Positions 24,055-31,433 of a stretch of DNA of 64,000 nt are shown here, one piece after another (within the stretch, counting starts at the first letter, position 1; every line of letters begins with the position of its first letter). The notes under the pieces are model-generated. The model was given only the letters and a program-made list of their open reading frames with translations. It had not been told where the DNA came from and did not search any database. Origin of the DNA: Pseudactinotalea suaedae (GTDB taxonomy: Bacteria > Actinomycetota > Actinomycetes > Actinomycetales > Beutenbergiaceae); NCBI RefSeq assembly GCF_009733815.1, contig NZ_WNXY01000011.1, forward strand, positions 124,001 through 188,000, given 5' to 3'. Made by a program: the position numbers and the translations under genes.

Positions 24055-26187
24055 ATGCCACGACGGACCCCGATCGACCGCCGCGCCGTGGTCAGCAGGC
24101 ACGACCCGCGCCAACGCGAGCACCGCCCCGGGGAACCGCTGCAGCTGGGGAACGGCGAGCTCGCCGTCGCTGTCGACCTCACGGGTCTGCAGACGTACCC
24201 GGACGCGCACCCGCACGCGTCGCTGCACGGCGAGCCGCCCGGCACGCTGCTCGGCACCATGGCCCAGTGGGGCTGGCACAGCTCGCCCGCGGCGCTCGAT
24301 GCGCGGCTGGAGGACGCGTTGCGTCTGTACGAGACGCCGCGCGGCCCGGTCTCCTACGTCGACCTCGACACCACCGCGCACGGTCCCGATGGTGACGCCG
24401 GGACCGACAACGAGCGCGCGCTGCGCAACAATCCGCACCGCGTCCATCTCGGGCTGGTCGGTTTCGCGCTCCCGGTCGCCCTCGATGCGCTCACCGAGAC
24501 CGAGCAGCACCTCGACCTGTGGTCCGGGCTGCTGCACAGCCGGTTCGCCGTGCCCGGTCACGTCGCCACCGAGGTCACGACGGCGGTCCATCCGACCGAG
24601 GACATCCTCGCCGTGCGGGTGGCGGGCCACGTCCCGGCTCTCGAGCTGCGGTTCGGCTACGGCAGCGAGTCCTGGACGAACGCGCTCGACCTGCGCACCC
24701 CGCACGCGCACACCACCGAGGTACGCGCCGGGTCCGGCGGCTGGCAGGTCGTGCGCCGGCTCGACGCGACCACCTACACGCTGACCGTGACCACCGACGG
24801 CGCTCTCGAGCTCCTCGAGGAGCATCGCGTCCGCATCACCCCTGCCGGAACCAGCCTCTCGCTGAGCGTGCGGTTCGACCACGGCGACCCCACCGAGGCC
24901 GCGACCGACGTCGACGAGGTGCTCTCGGCGTGCCGGCTCGAGTGGCCGCGGTTCTGGGAGTCGGGGGCCGCCGTCGACCTCGGTCAGGTCGAGGACGAGC
25001 GCGCCCACGAGCTCGAGCGTCGGATCGTGCTCTCGCAGTACCTGACCCGCATAAACTGCGCAGGCTCGCTGCCGCCCGCGGAGACCGGGTTGCTGACGAA
25101 CTCCTGGCGTGGGCGGTTCCACCTGGAGATGCACTGGTGGCACGCAGCGCACTTCGCCTCGTGGGGGAGGCCGGAGCTGCTGGAGCGGTCGCTGTCCTGG
25201 TACCAGCGGATCCTCCCGACGGCCCGGGAGATCGCGACCCGGCAGGGATACCGGGGTGCGCGCTGGCCCAAGCAGGTCGGGCCGGAGGCGCGCGAGTCGC
25301 CCAGCGACATCGGCCCGTTCCTGCTCTGGCAGCAGCCGCATCCGCTGCATCTGGCCGAGCTGGTGCGCCGGGCCGCGCTGGCGCAGCACGGAGAGGCGGC
25401 GGCGACCGCCGTCCAGGAGCGCTACCGGGAGATCGTGACCGAGACCGCCGAGCTGATGGCCGACATCGTCAGCCTCACCGACGCCGGCTACGCGCTCGGT
25501 CCGCCGCTCGTCCCTGCGCAGGAGTCGTACGCGCAGCTGCGGCACCGGCTGACCAACCCGACGTTCGAGCTGGCGTACTGGCGCTGGGCGCTGCTCGTCG
25601 CGGCCGACTGGCTGCGCGACCTCGGGCTCCCGGGACGGCCGCACTGGCGCGACGTCGCCGCGGGCATCGTCGCGCCGGCGCTGCGCGACGGCGTCTACGA
25701 GGCGGTCGACGTCGAGCCCTTCACGATCCGGACCGACCACCCCTCGATGGTCGCGGCCCTGGGGGTCGTCCCGCCGACCGGTCTCATCGACGAGGCCGCC
25801 ATGTCACGGACGCTCGACGGCGTGCTCGCGGACTGGGACTGGTCCAGCACGTGGGGTTGGGACTACGGGATGCTCGCCATGACGGCGGCGCGGCTGGGGC
25901 GAGGCGCCGACGCGGTCGAGGCGTTGCTGCTCCCGGTCGCCAAGAACCACCACGGCTCGCACGGTCACAACCCCCAGCGCCCGTCGTTGCCCGCCTACCT
26001 GCCGGGCAACGGCGCGCTGCTGAGTGCCGTGGCCCTGATGATCGGCGGCTGGGAGGGTGGGCCGCCGCAGCCGGGCGTGCCGCCGGGCTGGGACGTGCGG
26101 CACGAGGGCTTCGTCCCGGCCCCGGGTGCGGTGAGTCCTCAGCCGCTCTCCGCACGGCGCAGCTCGCCGAAGAACGCCTCGGCGTGA
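24055..26187 (+). CDS. Six-hairpin glycoside hydrolase, GH65-like
   Basis: The 710-residue protein has an N-terminal beta-rich domain (LQLGNGELAVAVDLTGLQ, residues ~20-290) followed by an (alpha/alpha)6 barrel. Diagnostic segments are LLTNSWRGRFHLEMHWWHAA, WGRPELLERSLSWYQRIL and WDWSSTWGWDYGMLAMTAAR. These recall GH65-type and related intracellular glycosidases or phosphorylases, although the family number cannot be fixed by eye. No signal peptide is present, so it acts in the cytoplasm. The ATG has AGGA upstream. Its 3' end overlaps the convergent PadR gene by 49 bases. Candidate acid residues are the Glu in HLEMHWWH and Asp in WGWDYG. Confidence 0.8.
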   Translation: MPRRTPIDRRAVVSRHDPRQREHRPGEPLQLGNGELAVAVDLTGLQTYPDAHPHASLHGEPPGTLLGTMAQWGWHSSPAALDARLEDALRLYETPRGPVSYVDLDTTAHGPDGDAGTDNERALRNNPHRVHLGLVGFALPVALDALTETEQHLDLWSGLLHSRFAVPGHVATEVTTAVHPTEDILAVRVAGHVPALELRFGYGSESWTNALDLRTPHAHTTEVRAGSGGWQVVRRLDATTYTLTVTTDGALELLEEHRVRITPAGTSLSLSVRFDHGDPTEAATDVDEVLSACRLEWPRFWESGAAVDLGQVEDERAHELERRIVLSQYLTRINCAGSLPPAETGLLTNSWRGRFHLEMHWWHAAHFASWGRPELLERSLSWYQRILPTAREIATRQGYRGARWPKQVGPEARESPSDIGPFLLWQQPHPLHLAELVRRAALAQHGEAAATAVQERYREIVTETAELMADIVSLTDAGYALGPPLVPAQESYAQLRHRLTNPTFELAYWRWALLVAADWLRDLGLPGRPHWRDVAAGIVAPALRDGVYEAVDVEPFTIRTDHPSMVAALGVVPPTGLIDEAAMSRTLDGVLADWDWSSTWGWDYGMLAMTAARLGRGADAVEALLLPVAKNHHGSHGHNPQRPSLPAYLPGNGALLSAVALMIGGWEGGPPQPGVPPGWDVRHEGFVPAPGAVSPQPLSARRSSPKNASA

Positions 26188-26663
26188 CGGTAGGAACCCA
26201 GTCCGTACTCCAAGGTGGCGAGCTGGTACCGCGCGAGGTCGACGTGCTCCTCGCCGATCTCGACCTGGGCGATCCGCTCGGAGAGATGCTCGAGCTCCTT
26301 CAGACCTGCCTCGATGCGTGCGTGGACGCGGCCCAGCACACCGGCCCGGTCCTCGGCAGGCAGCAGCCCGAGGAAGTACAGACGTGACAGCGCAGCGGTC
26401 TCGACGTCACCGGCGGGTTCGCCGGTCATCCACGTGCGGAACGCCGCGCGACCCGCGTCGGTGACGCGATAGACCTTGCGACCACGGGCGCCGTCGGAGC
26501 TCGCGACCTCGATGAGACCGTCCGCGAGCAGCCCGTCCAGGGCGCGCTTGATGCTGCCCGACGAGGCGCTGTAGAAGAGCGAGACCCCGGCCTCGAACGA
26601 CTTGATGAGGTCGTAGAGGCTCTGCGGTGCGATGAGCAGCAGGCCCAGGATCACGTGCGCCAC
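26139..26663 (-). CDS. PadR-family transcriptional regulator
   Basis: This 174-residue protein has the PadR winged helix from the first residue (HVILGLLLIAPQSLYDLIKS, FYSASSGSIKRALDGLLADG, wing RGRKVYRVTDAG) and a long C-terminal helical Vir-type dimerisation domain. The GTG start lacks a ribosome-binding site, but a -10-like TAGGGT ends six bases upstream. It is divergent from the serine hydrolase gene, with TAGAC-containing inverted repeats between, and convergent with the glycosidase gene, overlapping 49 bases. The serine hydrolase is its most probable target. Confidence 0.9.
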   Translation of the reverse strand: MAHVILGLLLIAPQSLYDLIKSFEAGVSLFYSASSGSIKRALDGLLADGLIEVASSDGARGRKVYRVTDAGRAAFRTWMTGEPAGDVETAALSRLYFLGLLPAEDRAGVLGRVHARIEAGLKELEHLSERIAQVEIGEEHVDLARYQLATLEYGLGSYRHAEAFFGELRRAESG

Positions 26664-26669
26664 AGCATC

Positions 26670-26675
26670 ACCCTA
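26670..26675 (-). promoter_or_regulatory. -10 hexamer of a leaderless padR-type mRNA
   Basis: On the minus strand TAGGGT lies six bases before the GTG at 26663. It overlaps the first of three TAGAC motifs, so a regulator bound there would block this promoter. Confidence 0.45.
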
Positions 26676-26690
26676 GACCTCTTGACCCTC

Positions 26691-26716
26691 CTAGACATAT
26701 CTAGTAGACCTGTCTA
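26691..26716. promoter_or_regulatory. Paired inverted repeats, probable PadR operator
   Basis: CTAGA-CATA-TCTAG (26691-26704) abuts TAGAC-CT-GTCTA (26705-26716). A further TAGAC is at 26674. On the plus strand TTGACC at 26682 with TAGACC 17 bases later could form the serine hydrolase promoter, so the repeats cover its -10 region. Confidence 0.65.
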
Positions 26717-26741
26717 TGAGGTATATCAAAGGAGGGTGGAC

Positions 26742-27827
26742 ATGCTCACGAGAACCAACCCCACGCACCGGGGCGTCGCACGGCTGCAGCGGTCGCTGGA
26801 GCGGCTGAGCCGGCGGCGCGCGCCCCGGCTCCCCGCTCCGCAGGTGCTGGTGCAGGCACCGGAGGAGTCCTTCGAGTTCGGCGCCGTCGACCGGCCCTTC
26901 CACGCTGCGAGCGCAGGCAAGCTCCTGACGGCGACCCTGGTCGCCCAGCTCGTCGAGCAGGGCAGGCTCAGCTTCGACTCCCCGCTCGGAGCGGTGCTCC
27001 CGGCCTCGGACGTGGCCGGGCTCCCGGCTGCCCCGGGCGTCGACGTCGCCACCGACGTCACGGTGGAGCACCTGCTCACGCAGACCTCCGGCCTGCCGGA
27101 CTACTTCGAGCCCCGGCGTGGGCACGACACGGCTGCCTCGGTGCGCGGCGCCGTCGAGCATCCCGGCTGCAGGTTCACGCCCGCCGACCTGCTGGCCGAG
27201 GCCCGGACGTTGCCGGCCGACGGGCGACCGGGGGAGCGGTTCGGCTACTCCGACACGAACTGGGTGCTGCTCGGCCGGATTGCCGAGGAAGCCGCCGGCG
27301 AGGCGTTCGCCGAGCTGCTGCGGACGCGGATCTTCGAGCCCGCCGGTATGCAGCGGGCCTCGACGCCCTACGACGCGACCCTGATCGCGGACGATCTCAC
27401 CGACCTCGACGTCGAGCCGTTCTGGCTGGGCGGGCACGAGCTGAGCCGCGCGCACGCCGTCAGCCTCGACTGGGCGGGTGGGAACGTCGTCGCGCCGCCC
27501 CGGGACTGGGTGCTCTACCTGCAGGCGCTGCGCGGCGGCAGCCTGATCTCGCACGACACGCTCGCGTACCTGGACCGGACGCGGAACCGCTTCCGGCAGG
27601 GGATCCGGTACGGCGCGGGCACGATGACGCTCCGGTTCGGCGAGCTCGTGCCGCTGCTCATGCGCGGCCTGCCGGAGCCCGTGGGTCACCTCGGGGTGTG
27701 GGCCACGCACGTGTTCGCCTACCCCGAGCAGGACGCCTACGTCGTGCTCAACTTCCACTCCGACCGTGCGATGCAGCAGAGCTTCATGGTGCACATGCAG
27801 ATCGCGAGGCTGCTGGCCCGGCGATGA
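26742..27827 (+). CDS. Serine hydrolase of the class C beta-lactamase / DD-peptidase-like family
   Basis: The 361-residue protein has no signal peptide, so a cytoplasmic esterase is more likely than a beta-lactamase. The nucleophile motif is SAGK (in FHAASAGKLLTATLVAQLVE-like context), the second motif is YSDTN, and the third is HLGVW in place of KTG, as in EstB-type esterases. EHLLTQTSGLPDYFEP is the family landmark after the first motif. The ATG has GGAGGG upstream. It is divergent from the PadR regulator, which probably represses it. Confidence 0.88.
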   Translation: MLTRTNPTHRGVARLQRSLERLSRRRAPRLPAPQVLVQAPEESFEFGAVDRPFHAASAGKLLTATLVAQLVEQGRLSFDSPLGAVLPASDVAGLPAAPGVDVATDVTVEHLLTQTSGLPDYFEPRRGHDTAASVRGAVEHPGCRFTPADLLAEARTLPADGRPGERFGYSDTNWVLLGRIAEEAAGEAFAELLRTRIFEPAGMQRASTPYDATLIADDLTDLDVEPFWLGGHELSRAHAVSLDWAGGNVVAPPRDWVLYLQALRGGSLISHDTLAYLDRTRNRFRQGIRYGAGTMTLRFGELVPLLMRGLPEPVGHLGVWATHVFAYPEQDAYVVLNFHSDRAMQQSFMVHMQIARLLARR

Positions 27828-27870
27828 ATCCGGTGGTGCGCCCCGTTCTGGTCGGGAAGGATCGAGCGTT

Positions 27871-28614
27871 GTGACCGACGACGACCGCACCCGAGCCGCC
27901 TGGGCCGCCGCCTCGATGAAGTACGAGCGCGAGGCGAACGAGCACCTGGAGCTGGCGCGCACCTATCGGCTCGAGCCGGTCGAGGAGCAGGTGCTCGCGC
28001 GGGACGTGCACGGCGCCGAGGTGGTCCACCCGATGAGCGGGCACGGCCTGGACGACCTCGCGCTCGCCAGGCTCGGGGCGGCGAGCGTGCTCGGTCTCGA
28101 CTACAGCCCGGCCGCCGTGCGCTCGGCCCAGCAGCGGGCCGACGCGCTCGGGCTGCCCTGCCGCTACCGCGAGGTCGCGCTCCCTGCCACGGGACTTCCC
28201 GATGGTTCCGCCGACCTCGTCTACACCGGCAAGGGCGCGCTGATCTGGGTCGCGGACCTCGCGGCATTCCTCGCTGAGATGCACCGGATCCTGCGGCCCG
28301 CGGGCGCGCTCTTCGTGTACGAGGCGCACCCGCTCGTGCCGCTGTGGACGTGGGAGCCCGACGAGGCCCGGGTGCGCGCCGATCGCAGCTATTTCGCCCC
28401 CGGTCACGTCAACGACACCTTTCCCGCCGGCGGTGCCTACGAGCACCAGCGCACGCTGGCCCAGATGGTGACGGGCGTGCTCGAGGCGGGCTTCGCCGTC
28501 GAGCACCTCGCCGAGCACCCGGACCCGTTCTGGAAGCCGGGCGACCTGCGTGCTGCGGCCTGGGACGGCAGGCTGCCGAATACCGTCAGCCTTCTCGCCC
28601 GGCGGCTGGGCTGA
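27871..28614 (+). CDS. SAM-dependent methyltransferase
   Basis: This 247-residue class I methyltransferase-like protein starts at GTG with GGGAAGG ten bases before. Its motif I region is EVVHPMSGHGLDDLALARLG, in which the normal GxGxG loop reads MSGHGLDD. Motif II is VLGLDYSPAAVRSAQQRA and motif IV is ADLVYTGKGALIWV. The C-terminal part contains YEHQRTLAQMVTGVLEAGF. Proteins of this subgroup are annotated as methyltransferase type 11. The target is unknown. The next gene begins six bases after its stop, so the two form an operon. Confidence 0.88.
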   Translation: MTDDDRTRAAWAAASMKYEREANEHLELARTYRLEPVEEQVLARDVHGAEVVHPMSGHGLDDLALARLGAASVLGLDYSPAAVRSAQQRADALGLPCRYREVALPATGLPDGSADLVYTGKGALIWVADLAAFLAEMHRILRPAGALFVYEAHPLVPLWTWEPDEARVRADRSYFAPGHVNDTFPAGGAYEHQRTLAQMVTGVLEAGFAVEHLAEHPDPFWKPGDLRAAAWDGRLPNTVSLLARRLG

Positions 28615-28619
28615 GCGCC

Positions 28620-29303
28620 GTGGAGATCGTCACCCGTCACGTGGACGACCTCGAGGGCGCCGTGGACGCCGATGTCGCGGTGGTGATCGACGTGATCCGC
28701 GCCTTCACGGTCGCGCCGTGGTGCCTGTCCCGTGGCGCGGAGCGGCTGCTCTTCGCACCGGGTGTCGAGGAGGCGGTGCGAGCGCAGACCGAGCATCACC
28801 CGGAGGCTCTGCTGCTCAAGGACGGCGGCACCGACCCGCGCTTCGCGCTCCCGAACGCCCCGGGCCGGATCGCACGCGAGGACCTCACCGGGCGGACCGT
28901 CATCCAGGTCACCGGCAACGGCACCCGGGGTGCGTACGCCGCCGGCGCCGCCCCGGTGGTGCTGTGCGCCTCGTTCGCGACGGCGGCCGCGACCGCTCGC
29001 GCCGTGCGGGCCGCCGCCCCCGCCCGGCTGCTGCTAATGCCGACCGAGGGCGATGAGGACGTCGCTCTCGCCGACTACCTCGTCGCGATGCTCGACGGCG
29101 GAGCTGCTGTCGATCCCTCGCCCTACCTCGAGCGGGTGGTCCGCTCGACGGCGGGGCGCGAGTGCGCCGCGTACGGTGCGGACGCCCGGTATCCCGGGGT
29201 CGACGCGGACAACCTGCGCCGCTGCCTGGAGGTCGACGTCTTCGACCACGCGCTGCAGGCGGTGCCGCAACCCGATGGGCTGCTCGCGGTCCACGCGCGC
29301 TGA
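28620..29303 (+). CDS. ComB-like 2-phosphosulfolactate phosphatase family protein
   Basis: This 227-residue protein has the ComB signatures: VVIDVIRAFT near the N-terminus (the Asp-containing loop with R-A-F-T), LLLKDGGTDPRFALPNAPGR, VTGNGTRGAYAAGAAP and a C-terminal NLRRCLEVDVFD. Family members hydrolyse 2-phosphosulfolactate in coenzyme M synthesis of methanogens, but actinobacterial homologues have no coenzyme M pathway and an uncertain role. The start is GTG, five bases past the methyltransferase stop, with no separate promoter. Misassignment of the true substrate is likely; the fold assignment is firm. Confidence 0.85.
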   Translation: MEIVTRHVDDLEGAVDADVAVVIDVIRAFTVAPWCLSRGAERLLFAPGVEEAVRAQTEHHPEALLLKDGGTDPRFALPNAPGRIAREDLTGRTVIQVTGNGTRGAYAAGAAPVVLCASFATAAATARAVRAAAPARLLLMPTEGDEDVALADYLVAMLDGGAAVDPSPYLERVVRSTAGRECAAYGADARYPGVDADNLRRCLEVDVFDHALQAVPQPDGLLAVHAR

Positions 29304-29323
29304 CCTCCCGCCACAATGGGCCG

Positions 29324-30379
29324 GTGCCCTCCACACCGCTGACAGCTCCGCACGCGCTCGACGACGTGCCGTGCCACGACCCGTACGTCCTCGCCGTCGA
29401 GGGTGGCTACCTGCTCTACACCGCCTACGACTCGGCGCGCTGGGAGCGGCAGGTGCCGGAAGGCACCCTCACCGACCACCCGGCGCCGCCCGGGACCGGG
29501 GTGCTCGCGTGGTGGAGCCCGGACCTGGTGCGGTGGGGCTCGCCGACGTCGGTGTTCCAGGTGCCCGAGGGTGCGTGGGCCGATCCCTCGGTGGCGCCCT
29601 GGGCGCCCGAGTTGCACCTCGTCGACGGCGTGCACGTGCTGGCCACCACGCTGCACAACCCGGCCGACCGGCTGCCCGAGGTCGCGCAGCGCGGCACCCG
29701 CATCGCGATGTCCTCCTCGGGCTGGGGTGACTTGACGCCGGTGCGCCGCGGCACGGTGCTCGCGGTCAGCACGACCGGCCCGCTCGGACCGTTCGAGCTC
29801 CTCGACCCGGCAGGCCCGCACACGCCCGCGGACTTCATGGCCCTGGACGGAACGCTCACCCGCGACGAGCACGGCGCGCCCTGGATGGTCTACGCCCACG
29901 AGTGGGTGCAGACCGTCGACGGCACCATGGAGGCGGTGCCGCTCGACGACGAGCTCCGCGTCATCGGCGAACCGGTGCACCTGTTCCGCGGCTCCGAGGC
30001 GTCCTGGTACCGCAGCATCACGCCCTCGGTCGCCGCGCTCGCGCCGTACGTGACCGACGGGCCGCAGCTGTGGCCGCTGCCGGGTGGCGCGCTCGCGATG
30101 ATCTGGGCGTCCTATCGCCCGGGCAGCTCGTTCACCGGTGGCGAGTACGTCGAGACGCAGGCGATCTCCCGCTCGGGCTCACTGCTGGGCCCGTGGGAGC
30201 AGGGCCACGTGCTGGTCGACGGCAACGCCGGTCACGGGATGCTGCTCACCACCCATGAGGGCGATCTGGTGCTCGTGCTCCACCGCGGCATGGGCACGCC
30301 ACGTGTGAGGGCCGAGATCCACGACGTCGTCGCGACACCGGAGGGCCTGCGGGTGACCGGACAACGGGGCGCCGGGTAG
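29324..30379 (+). CDS. GH43-like beta-propeller glycosidase
   Basis: The 351-residue protein begins with the propeller motif CHDPYVLAVEGGYLLYTAYD, whose Asp matches the GH43 catalytic base. WAPELHLVDG follows, and then FMALDGTLTRDEHGAPWMVY, the position of the pKa-modulating Asp. The candidate proton donor Glu lies in YAHEWVQTVDGTMEAVPL. There is no signal peptide, so it would act on imported oligosaccharides. Arabinosidases and xylosidases are the usual activities. The start is GTG; a -10-like CACAAT ends six bases upstream and no ribosome-binding site is seen. Confidence 0.83.
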   Translation: MPSTPLTAPHALDDVPCHDPYVLAVEGGYLLYTAYDSARWERQVPEGTLTDHPAPPGTGVLAWWSPDLVRWGSPTSVFQVPEGAWADPSVAPWAPELHLVDGVHVLATTLHNPADRLPEVAQRGTRIAMSSSGWGDLTPVRRGTVLAVSTTGPLGPFELLDPAGPHTPADFMALDGTLTRDEHGAPWMVYAHEWVQTVDGTMEAVPLDDELRVIGEPVHLFRGSEASWYRSITPSVAALAPYVTDGPQLWPLPGGALAMIWASYRPGSSFTGGEYVETQAISRSGSLLGPWEQGHVLVDGNAGHGMLLTTHEGDLVLVLHRGMGTPRVRAEIHDVVATPEGLRVTGQRGAG

Positions 30380-30391
30380 CACGCCCTCCCC

Positions 30392-31318
30392 TCAGAGGTC
30401 GAGCCACCCGCGCGAGGCGCCCTGCATGGTCTGGTGCTGACGCTCGACGCCGTCGAACTCCAGGTGGCCCGCGGTCAGCTCGACCAGCATCTTCGGGCCG
30501 GGCAGCGCCTCGTAGACGGCGAACTGCCCGACCGGCGGCACCGCGGGGTCCACCCGTGCGGCACCGACCAGCACCGGGACCTGCACGCGTGCCGCTGCGG
30601 TGGCGGCGTCGAAGTACCGCACGGTCTCGACGACGTGCGGGTCGCGCTGCGCCAGCAGCCGCACCGACTCGCCGCTGCCGGTGCACGGCGTGCGCAGCCG
30701 GGCGGGGTGGTTGCCGAAGGTGGGCACGGTGAGCGTCGCCGCGGTCACGCGGTCGTCCCACGGCAGCGCGAGCGCGCCGAGACCACCGCCGAAGCTGCTG
30801 CCCCGCAGGTCCACGCGGCGAGTTTCGGGGAAGAGCTGCTGCGCCGCGGTGATCGCGACCCAGGCGTCCTGCACGCAGCCACCGATCACATAGGTCTCGC
30901 GCGCAGCGATGCCGTGCAGCACGTGCTCGGCCGCGACGTCCGGGATGCCTGGCTGCTCGCTCAGGGCGGGCATGCCACGGACCGCGGGCGAGAGCTCGGC
31001 CACCCCGGGCCGCCGCAGCGGGTCGAACGGCTCGTGCGCACCCCCGTAGCCGCTCAGCCCGACCACGACACGATCGACACCGCCGTCAGGCTCGAGGAGG
31101 TACGCACCGAGCTCGATGCCGCCGGTGCTCGTGAAGCGGACCTCGCTCAGGCGCCACCCGGGCTCGCGGCCGATCTCCCGCACCCTCCGGGCGCCGGGCT
31201 CGACGGCGCGAGCCTGCGCGTGCCGCTCCCGCCAGAACTCGTCGAACTCGGGTGGGCCGGCCAGCAGCTCCTCGGTCAGCTCACCTCGGTCCGCGTCCAG
31301 CGGGACAGCCTCGCTCAT
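30392..31318 (-). CDS. CE7-like acetyl esterase (acetyl xylan esterase / cephalosporin C deacetylase family)
   Basis: The 308-residue alpha/beta hydrolase begins FDEFWRERHAQARAV, typical of CE7 (EDFDEFWxxxL). It carries the nucleophile motif RGSSFGGG in place of the family RGGSQGG, the acid DPAVPP where CE7 has DxxCPP, and His in AGHLEFDG. It removes acetyl groups from small sugars or oligosaccharides in this family. The ATG has AGGA upstream. Its stop faces the GH43-like gene with 12 bases between, which suggests shared use of acetylated plant glycans. Motif changes make the exact substrate uncertain. Confidence 0.85.
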   Translation of the reverse strand: MSEAVPLDADRGELTEELLAGPPEFDEFWRERHAQARAVEPGARRVREIGREPGWRLSEVRFTSTGGIELGAYLLEPDGGVDRVVVGLSGYGGAHEPFDPLRRPGVAELSPAVRGMPALSEQPGIPDVAAEHVLHGIAARETYVIGGCVQDAWVAITAAQQLFPETRRVDLRGSSFGGGLGALALPWDDRVTAATLTVPTFGNHPARLRTPCTGSGESVRLLAQRDPHVVETVRYFDAATAAARVQVPVLVGAARVDPAVPPVGQFAVYEALPGPKMLVELTAGHLEFDGVERQHQTMQGASRGWLDL

Positions 31319-31433
31319 GGCGATCATCCTGGCAGCGAACGCTCGTGGCACCCGGCGTGCGAGGATCACTGTGTGGACGGGCAGAGCGGCTCGACATGTC
31401 GTCGTTGCCGACGGGGATGGGGACAGGTGGACG

